Source: Cenococcum geophilum 1.58
Taxonomy: Eukaryota > Ascomycota > Dothideomycetes > Gloniales > Gloniaceae
DNA: 64,000 nucleotides
Direction: 5' to 3'
Assembly: GCA_001692895.1 (NCBI GenBank)
Contig: KV748176.1
Coordinates: forward strand, 5,051,092 to 5,115,091
Shown: one piece after another, positions 47,540 through 61,169 of the stretch
Layout: the number at the start of each line of letters is the position of its first letter
Position numbering within the stretch: position 1 is the first letter of the stretch
Position numbers and translations under genes: made by a program
The notes under the pieces: generated by a model
Database searches by the model: none
What the model saw: the letters and a program-made list of their open reading frames with translations, nothing else
What the model was told of the DNA's origin: nothing

Positions 47540-47817
47540 AGCTATATATAAAGCTCTACGCGAAGCTCTACGCGAAGCTCTATATAAAGCTCTATACGAA
47601 GCTTTATATAAGGCTCTATATAAAGCTCTACGCGAAGCTCTACGCAAAGCTCTATATAAAGCTCTATATAAAGCTTTATATAAGGCTCTATATAAAGTTT
47701 TATACAAGGCTCTATATAAGGCTTTATATAAAGCCCTATATATAAAGCTCTACACGAAGCTCTATATATAGAGGCTCTGTATAAAGCTTTGTATAAAGCT
47801 CTATATAAAGCTCTACG
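47540..47817. repeat. 12-bp minisatellite AGCTCTATATAA, left block
   Basis: About 23 units of AGCTCTAYRYRA. Two unit types alternate: CTCTACGCGAAG and CTCTATATAAAG, differing only by CG-to-TA changes. The array is continued at 61332 after element D. Long open frames on minus (YRALYKAL.. and IELYIE..) are repeat artefacts. Confidence 0.9.
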
Positions 47818-47992
47818 TGTCACGAAACTCGTATTGAGCTGTTCATTGATAAAAAATGGGTTCATTGATTGATCTTTAGGATCGTCTTAATCGTGTCTTT
47901 TTGACCTTGATCTGACGTGTCTTCAGTGACGTGTCTTCGTGCACGTGACTCGTGCACGGACTACGCCACCAGAGAATATAGATTATCTGACA
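47818..47992 (-). repeat. 3' LTR of D
   Basis: 175 bp. Compared with the other copy it has 13 extra bases, a local duplication around GTGCACGTGACTCGTGCACG (about 47940-47960) that includes a CACGTG. It retains CpA and CpG. Confidence 0.88.
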
Positions 47993-48049
47993 CACCCCCT
48001 TAGCTTCGAGCTCTTTGAGGTCAAAGCTAACCACCTTCTCGTGTCCGTC

Positions 48050-49366
48050 AATAAGTCAATTGAGCCGTAATCTTATCTGAATCCTTCCGTCTTCCTCTAA
48101 TCTTCTCCCTTAGGTCCTCCAGTTGCTTCTCCTTAATATCCACCATTCCGATCATTTTAACGAAGCTTTAAAACCTCTGCTTGGGTAGGGCCTTTGTAAG
48201 TCCATCGGCAATCATCTCTTTCGTCACTATCTATCGAAATAGTACTCGTCTCCTTGCGTATTCCTAACGTAGCCAGTATTAGTAGATGTTAACGTGTTAG
48301 AGCTTCGTAATTAGCTTCGCCGTATCTTCTATAATTAGTTAGAGTGTCTAAGTGTTATCGCAGTTAATAATTAAGGGCTCGTTCAGCCTTAACGTTATTA
48401 CTTTAAATAGCCTGCTGATAAAGATAGCTTCCTTTACTATTTAAGATAGGGCTAACAACTCGGCTTCTATACTTAACGTCGTCACCATATCTTACTTATT
48501 TGCTTTCTAGGCGATTGGCCCCCTAAATAGCTTTATAATATATCCTTACAAGCTCTTTCTATTAACGGAGTTGTCCGTAAATAATGCGTTGCTAGCATAA
48601 ATAAATAATTGCGCTTTACTTCTACTATCTCCGTCATCTCATCCTTTGTCGCGTATTTCTTTATCTCTCCCTCTACTATTCGTTCCTTCCTTATCTCCTC
48701 TATAGTAGATTACTTTGCTTCTCGTGCCATATAAGTACTAGATAACTCTATCTGCCGCTTGATAATACTCTTAGCTTAGGTTCTAATTAAACCTTACCAG
48801 CTATAATACTGCAAAAGTAATATCCGGACGCGTTATAGTGGCTATATAAAGTACTAAACCCAGTTTTCTCTAATATAGCATTGTAGAGGCTAGTAGGGAT
48901 ATAGGACGGACTAATAGGTCTGTATTAGGGGACGGTCGCGTTAGACGGATTATATAGTGATTAGTAAAAAGGAGTTCTAATTCTGCCATAGAAGTATCTA
49001 GAAGACGCCCTTTAAGATCTATCTCGTACTAGTTAGCTATTTTCTTAATATAAGCTTCCTAGGATAGCCATAGGAGCCTCTAGCTACGATTGCGTAGCAC
49101 GTAGATTCCTAGGAACCATTTTAGCTCGCCAAGGGTACTTATCTAGTATTCCTTGCTTAGCTCCTTAATTACTTCTTAAGCTTTCTTCTTATCTATCTTT
49201 TAGTAGCAGAAGACAATATCGTTAACGTAGAAGAAGATAACTATTCTACCTTTTAGCATAACACACAGCTCCTAAGGTACTTCTTTAAAACCCAATTCGT
49301 TTAACAAGCTCGTGAGATTCTTCTGCTATAATAGTGGTAATCGTCGTAGTCCGTATAGGGCTTTTC
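48050..49366 (-). pseudogene. D RT (second half) and RNase H (fossil)
   Basis: Continues the copia polyprotein left of B2: KKALYGLRR at the insertion edge, YVNDIVFCY (YVDD-type box) near 49205-49235, LGELKWFLGI, then RNase H toward 48050. Many breaks. Confidence 0.85.
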
Positions 49367-49371
49367 TTAAG

Positions 49372-49796
49372 TATAACGGAACCTTGTAGCAAGAACTACG
49401 GTGGGCTCGTTATTGGGCTAGGTGTGTAGGAAATGCAAGTACAAAAGTTAACAACGTAATAACAACTGGTGGAGTGGTTGCCCAACAGATTAACTCTAAT
49501 TATATTCTGAGAATCACTATAAGGAAGGAACTATCTAGGTAGGGACTAAGGGTTCTTAAATACACAACTGTACTCCTATAAAATCCTTCTTATACGTAAT
49601 ATACGTCTTATACATAAGGTACATAAGTTCCTCTTATTCCTCTCGTTTAATACATAGCACATTATATAACCTTAGTTACCATTTCTTATTACATAGTTCT
49701 ATCGGCTCTATTCTAAACCGTGCCTAAATTAACTAACTAGCTTCTTCCGTCTCTTCTCTAAGTAGTTATAACATCGTACTTAAAGCGTCCGTAATA
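49372..49796 (-). repeat. 3' LTR of B2
   Basis: 425 bp, TATAACGGAACC... to ...GCGTCCGTAATA. Confidence 0.92.
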
Positions 49797-49865
49797 CTAT
49801 CTCCCTCCTCTTTATCTTTATCCTTAAAGATTTAAAACATCTCTAAGTTATTTACTAGAGGTATA

Positions 49866-50460
49866 ATGTCCGTCTAATTAATTTGGTTAATATTATTGCT
49901 TATTATACCTAAAGCAATTTCTTCTTTATACGCCCAACGTCGTGCTCGCACTATTGCTGTAATACTATCTCTTAGTAAGATTATGCCGTCTTCGTATTCT
50001 TATTATTTAAAAGAGGGGTTAGTTTATATTGCGTTAGCGAACCCATCTTCGCAACAACTATCCTCTTGCTTAGAGTATACTAAAGCGAATATTTATTTAT
50101 CCTATAACGTTCGCTCTACTTCTAATGCTAAATATACGCAACCTATTACTCTTAATAGTTGTCTGGTTCCCTAATTAATTTGTTTTAAGGTCTTATATTT
50201 AATCTACTACTACGCGGCTAGATAGTAAACTGTTATAAGCCCTTATTAAGTTAAAACGCTCCTATAACGCGGAACAGAAGGCCCTAAATACTTAAATTGC
50301 GGCGTCTACTCGTTTACTTTGTCTTAAGAAGGTTTATAAGAAGGTTTATTCTAAGGAGTGGAAACTTATAGAATAAGGTTTATAGGAACTAGGTAATAAA
50401 AAAACGGACTTTCCTCTAATAGAGAAGGAAATAGATCTAAGTAGTTCGGCAACTGCTCTT
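49866..50460 (+). pseudogene. Antisense accessory frame of family B, copy in B2 (fossil)
   Basis: On plus, opposite to B2 pol. A likely ATG at 49866 opens a frame of about 195 codons reaching the pol 3' end; its longest uninterrupted piece is 49896-50174. Visible: LIIPKA, RARTIAVILSL, KEGLVYIALA, a Cys-containing LEYTKANI segment, then a Lys/Arg/Glu-rich helical section (LIKLKRS, AEQKALN, KKVYKKV) that looks like a coiled coil. The B1 copy shares these blocks. No known family recognised; it might be a regulator or capsid-interacting protein of the element. Decayed, few breaks compared with pol. Confidence 0.62.
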
Positions 50461-50549
50461 CTTAGGTCCCCCTTAGGTNACTNATTCTTTAGNNATCCTT
50501 NTTTATTAATACTNCCTAACCTAATNTCTTNNNATACTCCTATACCTTT

Positions 50550-53500
50550 CCTATAGCGTTCTTTAAATTCTCTAGTAGCTCCTAGGTAGTCTTAGTATAG
50601 CCTATCTACTTAACCTTATACTATATTTTGTTGTTAATGTCCTTATAATTAACAATCTTTAATACTTATTATTTATCTTCTTCTTATCCTCTATATGTGT
50701 CTGCTTTATAAACCGGTGGCTTAATATTCCTATATGCTGGCTCTAGCATTGCGATGTGCTGTATAGGGTAGATCTTTATTTTAGCTAGTAGGTTTAACTT
50801 AAATATAACCGGTGAAATCCTCTATATAATTTCGAAAGGTCCTAGTTTAATATAGTCCAACTTCTTACTTGGTTATTAACTCTTAAAATTTTTATATAGT
50901 AACTATACTTTATCTCCCTCCTTAAGATCTGGTCCCTTAGATCTCTTAGCATTATAGTACTTTTTTATTCTCTTTTATACTTTCTTTACTAATTCTATAA
51001 GGTCTATATAAAGATTTATCAACGTCATTATTCTTTCTTTGGCTATACTACTTGTTTTCTTTACTTACCGTAATAACAACGATATTCTTAGCTTATATCC
51101 ATAATTTGCCTTAAATAGTAATATACCTATTCCTTTTTAAGGTGTTGCATTATATACAAACTATATAACTGGTAATAGTAATACCCAATTGTTCTATATA
51201 TAATTAACATAATACCTTAGATACTGCTCTAGCGTCTAATTTAATCTTTCTATTTAACCGTCTGTCTGCGGATAGTATGCGGTAGAAGTTACTGCTTAAA
51301 CTCTTTACTCCGCTAAGAACACTTCCCAGAATGCTACTACAAATCTTAAATCTCTATCCGATATAATCTTGCTTAATGCTCTATATCTTACAAACACTTC
51401 TTTAATATAGATTCTAGCGACATCTTCCGCTAAGATTTCTTCTATATATGCTATAAAGTATCCCTANTTTATAAGCTTATCTANTATTACTAAGATNNNN
51501 TTATAATCTTATCCNGTAATAGGATCTNTTAANTTNGGNAACTTAATAATAAAGTCCTATAATATAACCTCCTATAGTTTTTCTGGTATTTTAATAGGTT
51601 GTAGCCCTCTATACGGCTTATGCCTTATTGGTTTATTCCTTTAACAATCTAGATATTCCTTTATAACTTTTCTAGCTATTCTCCAGATTCTATTAATAAT
51701 GTACTCCTTCTAGAGTCTTAATACTAAGCCCATAGCTCTATTGTGTCCTTAAGTTAGTCCCTTATAAAAGTCTTCCACGAACTACTCTGCTATGCTTCTT
51801 AGGATGTACTTTACTTCTTAATTTTCGTATATATCCATCTATGGATCTTTTAGCTATGCTTCTAGAATTCTTTATACCCAAAAGCTTTCCGGTATCTCGT
51901 AGACTTTCTCTAGTTTATTATCTTCTTAAGTTACTATAATTCTTGGATGATTATACCTAATTAATCCGTCTGTATCCTTTCGCAATAAAGCCCCTAATAG
52001 CTTCTCCTCATTTTATAGTTTAGCTTTACGGCTCAGAGCATCTGCCCTCGTATTGTCTGTACCTTTAGTATACTAAATCTCAAAATAGTATTCCGCAAGT
52101 ATCTCTACCCATCTAACCTGTCTTCGGTTAAGTTCCTTTATTATTAGGAATCCTATTAGGTTCTTATAATCCGTCTTAACTATAAATAGTTTCTCTATGC
52201 CTTGTAAGAATGCTCTCTATTTCTTTAATGCTGTAACTATACCTAATAACTCCTTATTATAGATATTATAGTTTAACTCTAGTGGTGTTATCTTTCGACT
52301 ATAGTATGCTACTAGGTGCCATCTATCTTAATACCTTTATATAAAGTATGCCCCTAGTATATAGTCTAATACATCCGTCTCTATAACCGTCTCTAGTCCT
52401 AGTTAATAGATCTTAAGAACTGGCTCCTGGGTAAATAACTCTTTAACTTTCTTAAAGAGTTCCCTTTACTCCTCTCCCTATGCCTATAGTTCTTCTTTCT
52501 TTATTAACCTCGTAAGTGGCTTAATGTCCTTTAACCACTGCGCTATAAACCTTCTACAGTAATTGCAAAACCCTAGGAACGATCTTAACTATATAACGTT
52601 CTCTAGTTCCTACCAATTTACTATAGCCTTAATCTTCTTTAGATCTATACTAAGTTAGCCTAGTTTAATAATAAATCTAATAAAATCGGTCTTCCTGGTA
52701 AAGAACTTGCATTTCTTAATTGCTACTAGCATCTGTTCTTCTTATAGTCTCTTTAAGACCTATTTAATATGTTCCCCGTATTCTTCCTTAGTTATTAAGT
52801 AGATAATAATATTATTAAGATATACCATAACAAATTCATCTAAGTATTCTCCTAATATATTGTTAATACGCTTTTAAAACGTTGCTGGTGCGTTTATAAG
52901 CCCAAATTATATAACCAATGATTTGTATAGTCCTTCCTTTAACCTAAAGGCTGCCTTCTATTCGTCGCCTTCCTTAATCCTAATCTAATGGTACGCCTAT
53001 CTTAAATCTATCTTTGTAAAGATTTGCGCATTACCTATCCTATCTTAAATTTCGCTAATTAAGGGCAAAGGATACCTATCCTTCCTAGTAATGCTGTTTA
53101 ACTATCTGTAGTTAATACACAGCCTTAGTTTGCTATTTTTCTTTAGTACGAACAGTACTAGATAACCCGCTAATAACTACAATGGTCTAATATATCCCTT
53201 TTATAGATTTTCTTAAATAAACTCTTTTAACGCTCTACCTTCTTCTTTAGTAAGTTTATAGATTGGAAAGAACCTTAGACTTATTTCTGGTTCTAACTCT
53301 ATCTTATAGTCCTATACTATATATTCTAACAGCTTCTTACTTCCTGGTAACTATAGTTTCTTACTATACTTATAGTATCTCTTTAGTATATAACTTAGTC
53401 CTTTTTCTGTTTCTTTATAGGTTACTCCTACTTAGTACTATACTAACTTAGCTTATTATNNNATNTTACNGCGTTAAGTATCTCTAATATTAACCTAACC

Positions 53501-56500
53501 TATAATCTAATTAATNNTNNNATTATATTNCTATAANTAAGGCATACCTAATACTNCCTTATCNCGTCCTAATAGTAGGATATTAAAAGACATCTNAATT
53601 TATCTCCCTTTAATAGTTATCNAAATAGGTCCTGTTTTAAGATTAATAATCCCTCCTCTATAGGTTATTAGATCTCCTAAAATCGTAACTAATAGATAAG
53701 GTTGCTTCTTTTATTTATAAGGTAGTCCTATTCTTTTAACTACTGCTAGTAAGATATGGTTTCGCGTTACTCTACTATCTATTAGCGCTTCGAACTGCTA
53801 ATCTTGCCAATTAACTCATAAATTTAGGTGTTGTCCTTAAATTCCTTTAAGGGTCTAAGGCTCTACTACTGGCTCCCTCTGGTCCCGTAGGCCTCTACTT
53901 TTCCTAACTATTAGCTGCTTAATTCTAGTGCGCTTAGCTCACTCTTTAGCCAATGCCTAGTTTGCTTTTTATCTTCTATATGCCATAGACATATATTTTC
54001 TAGGCATTCCCACCACTATTATCTGTCTAAGTATTCTTCCGTAAGGAATCTTCCTAGTTAAAGTACTAAACTTCCTTCCTCTTAGACCTCTGCTGGATGC
54101 CATTTATACATATATTTAGCATTCCTGTACTATTACTCGTCTATTATCCAGTATATCCTTATAGGGTATTTCTAATTCTTTTCCTTTAGATTCTTATGCA
54201 TTTTATATATGTTATCTACGCACGCAATCTATAATAACGTATAGTATGCTAGGTGCTTTAGGTTAACTCTTAGCTCGTCTTTATCCTTAAGTTTAAACCT
54301 CTATTATGCTAATCTAAACGTTGTAACTTTATTCGCAGGTACTAAAATGCGCCTCTTACTTCTTTAGTCCTCTAAACGTTCCTCTAGATCCTTTAACGTT
54401 ATAATTAAAGCTCCTTTAATATACGTTATGGCCTTCTCTATAATTAGGTAGTCTTAGATAACTTTTTTATCTAACTATATATAGAAATCTACCCACTTAT
54501 CATTATGCCTTTGCCTATACTACTTTTAGTATAGCTGCTAGAGTATATACGGTCTATCCGTAAGGGAGTATTTTCTTATTACTATATTATAATAGCCCTT
54601 TATATATCGTTCCTTAAACCTAGTTAGAATCCCTAGATCTTCTTTATCTTCCAGTTTAGTAAGCTACTTAGCTCTTAGTGTGCCTGCTCTTAGTCTATTA
54701 GTAATTCTTTATACTAGTGCTCTGTCCTTTATACGTCCCAATATACTAAATCTCTTATCTAGTTTCTGTTCTTGCTATGCAATAATTCTTTACCTAAACT
54801 CTTCCATAATTTCTTTTAGTTTACACCTTGTGCTCTAATCCTTAAAGTCGTCTTACTTCTTAATCCTAGTATTAACTTTTTAATCTTTAGTCTAAACACT
54901 TCGTTTAACTAGTAAATCCTCTAGGTCTATATATTTGTCTTCTAGTCTAATTACTATTTATACCGCAGATTCTCTAATCTATAAAGAAGCTCCTTACCTC
55001 TTATTTATAGGTGTCCTAATTTATACTCTAAATCCTTAACCTCTTAGGTTCTTTAATCCCGAGCTCGCTTCTAACTTAAGCTTAGCTCCAGCCTTAGTTT
55101 AACTAGGCTTACTTAGTGTTCTTATCTCATCTTAAGAGTCTTAAATCTCACTCATCTTGTCTTAAGAATCTTGTGCCTATAGGAACTTCTATCCTAAGCT
55201 TATTCGTATATTTCTAAACTAAGCTACTGCTCTGCTCCATTGGTTATCGTCCATTATAGGTCCTTAAGCTTGCCTTATCTTATTTTAAGAATCTTGGTTA
55301 TCTCTTATCTTGCTGTAAGAATCTTAAGCCTTTAGCCTTTTGCCTTTATTAAGTGCCGAAGTAGTTTACTGTCCTACTTCTCTTACGTCTTATAAAGCGA
55401 TAGACATCGTATCTAGTGGGGTTTCGATCCCTACTAATGTTTCCTATTCTATAGTGGAATTATCCTCTGCCTCTAGTATAACATCTCCAAGGTCTACTTA
55501 CTCTTAGTAAGCAGCCCTTATTACCTTATTGTTACGGAATATTTCGCCTAGGTTAAATTTATTATCCTTAATATCCAATCTACGAACTAGTTCGTTAGTT
55601 CCTTTATATCCTATAGGTACTAGCTCTTATAGCTAATAGCTTGCGCTATACTTAGCATCTTTATAAATTTGGCATATGTTATTGTAATAAAACGCAAAAC
55701 TTTTAATTAAATATTCTTTTATTCCTTGTAGCATATTGTCATCCCTTTATATATATATATCGTCTACTAGTCTTGTGCCTTTTACTATATAGTGACTTTA
55801 CCCACTTCTATAGTCTCTAATATAATAACCCTATTTTCCGCAATTTATATAAGCTCCTTCTTTAAACCATTTCTCTTGCTATAGAGTCCGCCTAAATATC
55901 TTTTACTAATAAGATCCCTAATTCAGCCTCTGCTCCTTAGACCTTTAATTATCTAATCCTTATCCTCTAGGTTTCTATAGTTTGCTCTATCTCTTATAGG
56001 CTTCTTTAGTACTACTTAGGTCTATTAGCTCTGCGCTATACCATAGTTTCTAACTTAGCTTTTATTATTGCGTACTCTGCGCCTTATATAACTATAGAAC
56101 TCTATCCTAGCCTCTCTTAGCCTGTTCCCTTTAATAGATCCAATTATTAATCTTAATCGCCTAATCTATTAGTTCTCTTAGGGTATCCGCATCTTCTATT
56201 AGAATAATCGCGTCCTAGACTTTAGCCTTAAGTCCCTATTTATACTGTGCCTTAAGCGCCCTATTATTCCACTCTACTTATATTACTAGTGTCTGGAACT
56301 ATATTATATACTTAATTACTAAAGTTCATTGCACGAGGTTCTGGAGTTTTCTTTCTGCTATAGTTATTTCTTCCAGGTCTCCAAATATCTACGTAAGTTA
56401 TTCTACAAATCCTTCCCAACTTAAGAACATAAATTGCACGTCTTAGTTAGTAGTTGTTATTCCGTTTACCTATATCTCTATAAGGTAAAGTTTAAACCAT

Positions 56501-56845
56501 TTAAGTGCTCTTCCTAATAAGAATAGTCTTACGTAGGCTATCCGATCCACGGGTATAGGTAACTTTACTCCCTCTTATAAGACCTTAAAGTGCATTTACG
56601 TAAGGAATCCTTTAAGCTTTAACCTCTCTCCTATAAATCTCTTAATTAATAGTAGCTTAATCTTTACTACTCCTATCCCGTTAAGTCTTTCTTCTAACAC
56701 TATATTATTAGCTATTAGCTAGTTAACTATTTCCTATAGCTATCCGACCGTTATAGGTTGCTATAAGTCAGTATCTACCATACTGGTATTACCCCCTATC
56801 CTTAAAGTAGTTGCTGCCGTTAATGGCGTCATAGTGGCTGCTTTT
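50550..56845 (-). pseudogene. B2 gag-pol (fossil)
   Basis: Full-length but broken polyprotein region of B2, colinear with B1. The gag start is matched at about 56840; the integrase core with the YYPQTD region lies near 51240-51290. Dozens of breaks; used here mainly as the undisturbed template that shows where three elements entered B1. Confidence 0.85.
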
Positions 56846-56897
56846 GGTAGTATATTATTTAACTTCTTGTATTAATACCATAACTAGGTAGTAATTA

Positions 56898-57322
56898 TAT
56901 AACGGAACCTTATAGTAAGAACTACGGTAGGCTCGTTATTAGGCTAGGTATGTAGGAAATACAAGTATAAAAGTTAACAACGTAATAATAACTGGTGGAG
57001 TGGTTGCCTAATAGATTAACTCTAATTGTATTCTAAGAATCACTATAAGGAAGGAACTATTTAGGTAGGGACTAAGGGTCCTTAAATACACAACCATACT
57101 TTTATAAAATCCTTCTTATACGTAATGTACGTCTTATATATAAGGTACGTAAGTTCCTCTCGTTCCTCTCGTTCAATACGTAGCACATCATGTGACCTTG
57201 GTTACCATTCCTCGTCACATAGTTCTATCGGCTCTATCCTAAACCGTGCCTAAATTAACCAACTAGCTTCTTCCATCTCTTCTCCAAGTAGTTATAACAT
57301 CGTACTTAAAGCGTCCGTAACA
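56898..57322 (-). repeat. 5' LTR of B2
   Basis: 425 bp; ends GCGTCCGTAACA and is flanked by TTAAG. It keeps CATCATGTGACC-type CpA/TpG that the other copies have lost. Confidence 0.92.
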
Positions 57323-57329
57323 TTAAGCA

Positions 57330-60300
57330 CAGTACTTTATCTATCTTTCCTTTATTAAACCCTGGCGGTAGCTTTATATAGATAACCTTATTAAGATCGT
57401 AATAGACAAACGCATTAACTATATCTATCTATATCGTCTCTAAGTCGAATTTTGTAGTAATCGCCATAAGGGTTCGGAAGGTTATACTAGCTAATATAGT
57501 AGCTCTTATAGGTAGGTCTTCTAGGGCCTATTAATTTCCGTAGACTACTAAGCGTGCTTTATATTTCTAGATAAATTTATACTTATCCGTCTTATAGACG
57601 AACACCTATATTAAGTTAAGGACCTGCTGTCCCTTTATATACTTCTTATCTGTTTCTTAAAACAACCTTATTTAATAATAAGATTAGAGATAGGCTCGTT
57701 AAGCCTCTTAGAACTAATCTTAAAGAGGGTGCGTATTAAGGTTCTAAATTAACTAAGGTGGCGGAGGTAGGTTCTTCCTATATAATCTAACATTACGTAT
57801 TCTGCCTAATTTTAGCTTACTGTCGTTAAGTTAACTATTAAGGTTAAACTTCCTTCCTGCTAAGAAGGCGCCGTGATAGGCTAAAGTAATCCTTTTAGTA
57901 ATAAAGTCTTTAAACCTATTATCGCAGGCTTCCTTGAATAAGTCTTTAACCAAGTCATTAAATACCCCCTAAGTATTAAACCCGTCTCCTTTTTATTAGA
58001 TAATGTCCTAATTTAGTATATCTAACCTTATAGGGTACTTAACGTAAAAGGCATATAGAGATTCTTTGTCTTCTTCTATTAGAGGTAGCGTATAGTACGC
58101 ATCTTTAAGAGCTCTTGTAAGCTTAAGATCTGCTAACTTATTAAGGCTTAAACTAGTTTATCGACGTTATCGTCTTCCTCTTAAATTAACGGTTTAAATA
58201 CTTCTTTATCGTCTTCTAGAAGAACCTTATTCTTAGTTAGGCTATTAGGAAGTTAAATCTTCTTAATTAGCGTTTCTAATTCGGCGTGTAGATCCTTTAA
58301 GATATCCGTTTACTTACCGTTAAAGAACGTTTTTTCATTAAAGATGACGTCCCTAGTAGAGATAACGATACCCTTATATAGGATCTAGATCCTATATATA
58401 TTAGTAGAGTTATAGCCAACAAGGTAGCTAATATAGGCTTACGGATCTAGCTTGCTTAGCCTTTTCTTCTTTAGCTAGGCGTCCGATATTATTGCGTACG
58501 CCCTACAGCCGTAGGCTTTTAGGTACGCTAGTTGCGGCTTTCTTAATTTCCCATTAGCTAGGAAGGTATAGAACCTCTTATATGGCAATTTCTATCCATT
58601 GCTTTCTCGTGGCGTTCGATCTTGAAGGTAGACTACGCTATTAACTATCTCGTTCCATAGGTCGTGTAGTAGATTAGCAGCAATTCTTATTGCACGTGCT
58701 CTCTTAATAATTACACCCCCTAAGCGTTCGGCGGTACCGTTTTATGCTTAGGTATATAGCGCCAAAGGGTTAAATATAATCCCTTACGTCCGTAGCTATT
58801 TAAAGGTTCTCCTTCTCCCTAGCTTATTATCTAACCTAATGGTATTAACTTTAAGGTTATACCTTAGACGAATCCATTAAATAAAATCTTTAAGCACTCG
58901 TAGTGTCTCCTTTTCCTTACTATGCGTCGTTATAAAATATAGGAAGGATCTCCCTAAGAAGGTGTTGTAAATAAGTATAACTTGTACAAATCCTGTATAC
59001 GCTTCCTTAAGGTTAGTTTAGTTAATATAGAGGTTAAGATAGGGTTTATTAATTTTCCGTTTTAAGAACCTTCTTAAGACCTAACGCTTAATTTTAGCGA
59101 GACTATAATATTAACATTCCGTTGTCTTTAGGCCTTAAAGCTTAACTCCTAGGGCGTTAAGACCTAGATAATAAAGGCTTATAGGTCCTAGATGACCTAG
59201 ACGCAGATATTATAGTCTTGTATTACCTTTCAAATCTAGACGGACGTCTCTTAACGATATCCGCTTCTGTTGACGGCGCGTTAGACGGCTAATATTAAAT
59301 ACGGATTTTAAGCTTCCTAATTTAACGTATTTAATAGTCTATTGTCCGTAACGTTCTTCTATTTAATATAGGATTGTGTCGTCCTTTTAAATAAGAAGAT
59401 TATTGTCTCCTTTATTATCCTAGTAGTACCCTTATTTTCGAAGTAGATAGAATAACACTAGATTTATATTAAAGTCCGTATAGAAAGCAACGTCCTTAAG
59501 ACGTAGGATTTCCTTACTCTTGTCTGGTTTTGTAACTTAGATAGTAATATCACCGTAGCCTAGTATAGGCACTTCTAAGCTGCCGGCAATAACATATTTG
59601 TGTTTTAGAGCTTTCCTAAAGTTATAGAAACGAGAGAGGTTATTAAAGATATAAAGAGTAGTTCCTAAGTCAAGAATAGTTAATAGCTTTAGTAGATGGA
59701 GTTAACCGGTGTAATACGATTCTAGGAATATCGCATTAGCTTCTCCCTTAATCTTAACTTCCTAACTCTCGTCCTATCGTTATTAAGCTTTATCGGCATT
59801 TATTTTCTTAAGCTTAAGTTATTCCACTTAGGCAGCTAGATCCTTATCTTACTTTACCTTTATAAGCACCCTTTTTATACATATACCTACGGCTTTAAAT
59901 CCCTTAGGCCTCTTACACTTAAATAGGTACCAACAGTCAGGAAGGGTATACCCCCTTATATCGCATGCTAGGCATTTAAGGTTCTTTAACCTTTTAGAAA
60001 AAGACATCTCTTCTTTAATCAAATTTGTCCCTGCCCTTTTTCAGCTATAAGGTAAGCTATTCCCTTTCCCTTTTAGACCTTTAGTAGCGGAGGTATCCTC
60101 TTTAGATTCTCCTACAAAGTCTACGTTAAATACACTCCCTCTTACCGTCGTAGGTACGGCTTTGGAAAGGTTTTAGAATGCTTCTTGTAGCTCTATTACT
60201 ACTTTGCGGTATCCTAATAAGTAAGCCTTTTTAGTATTATTTGCCTATTTTGTGTATAGAACAAAATAGGTTTCGCTTATAGGTTGTATTGCATTCGCAA

Positions 60301-60890
60301 GGTCCATTAGCTAGATCCCATTAGTCATTTATAAAAGATCGTGCTTTTTAGCCATCTTTATCGCATGCTCCCATCGGTCAAGCCATTAGGTGATTTTTGC
60401 CTGCTTAAGACCCTTAAGCGAATCTATATATTATAGCTGTACCTTCCTCATTATAAAGTTCTTTAAGGGCTTAGTGTCTTCTTTTAATTGAATTAGCCAT
60501 TCTTTAACTATAAGGGAAGGGTTAAGCAGTAGCTTCTTCTAAATTAATACTGTGGACGTAATCTAGGTGCGTATCTGTTACAAATACTCTTCCTATTTTA
60601 GGAAGTACTTTATATTCTAGTTATAGTATCGTCTGCTATTCTCGTACGCTCTCTATTAATTTATCAAGAGCTATGTATATAAGGTTACATTCTTATTATA
60701 CTCTATAACTTCTAGATAAGCTAGTTCTTGTAGTAAAGCTTATTAAGGTACTGCATTATTTAGGTTAACGTAGGCCCAAATTTATTTGTCCATAAGGGCT
60801 TATAGTTGCTAGATCTATTACTCCCAGTCTTCTAGCTTATTAAGGATGATTATAGTTAACAAACTTAATATTAGTGGAGTCATTTAACTG
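57330..60890 (-). pseudogene. D gag to RT first half (fossil)
   Basis: Reading leftward: gag start with MTPLILSLL near 60885, a CCHC-type knuckle region near 59990-59930, an aspartic protease (LDLGTTLYIFNN-like, about 59690), integrase, and the start of RT at the B2 edge. Many breaks. Confidence 0.82.
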
Positions 60891-60919
60891 ATAGGTAAAG
60901 GAGGAATTAAGATGGTATT

Positions 60920-61010
60920 TTATTATTAGGATTGTTTTAGTTATTAGGATCGTCCTAGTTATTAGGATCGTCCTTATCGTCAGGATTGTCCTTATAACGA
61001 TTAAGGTGGA
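60920..61010. repeat. Tandem repeats in the D leader
   Basis: Units of the type TTATTAGGATCGTCCTAG repeated about four times between the 5' LTR and gag of D, each containing near-palindromic AGGATCGTCCT. Confidence 0.7.
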
Positions 61011-61169
61011 ACCTTATAGAATCTCGTCTTATGACGATTAAGGTAGGATTTCTGTTAGGGTCTGCGTCCTTAACGATAAGGTGTTAGAGTCTGACGATGA
61101 GGTAGAATTTCTTTAAATAATTAAGTAATAGCTAAATAGCTTCTTAAGTTGGCGGACTAGGCTTATAAC

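Larger units (their letters stand above)
49372..57322 (-). mobile_element. Gypsy/Ty3 chromovirus B, copy 2 (B2), nested in D
   Basis: 7951 bp with 425-bp LTRs (49372-49796, 56898-57322) and TSD TTAAG (49367-49371, 57323-57327), inserted in the RT of D. Same family and gene order as B1 but inverted and without nested elements: gag from about 56840 leftward, protease, RT near 53100-52650, RNase H, integrase about 51700-51100, chromodomain about 50700-50550, then the antisense frame. Unresolved bases cluster at 50479-50535, 51467-51540 and 53459-53622. Many breaks; the right LTR is clearly less mutated than the body. Confidence 0.92.

Noticed and set aside
47477-47865. Two minus-strand frames of repeated YRALYKAL and IELYIE
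   Set aside because: Translation of the 12-bp minisatellite in two frames, not genes.
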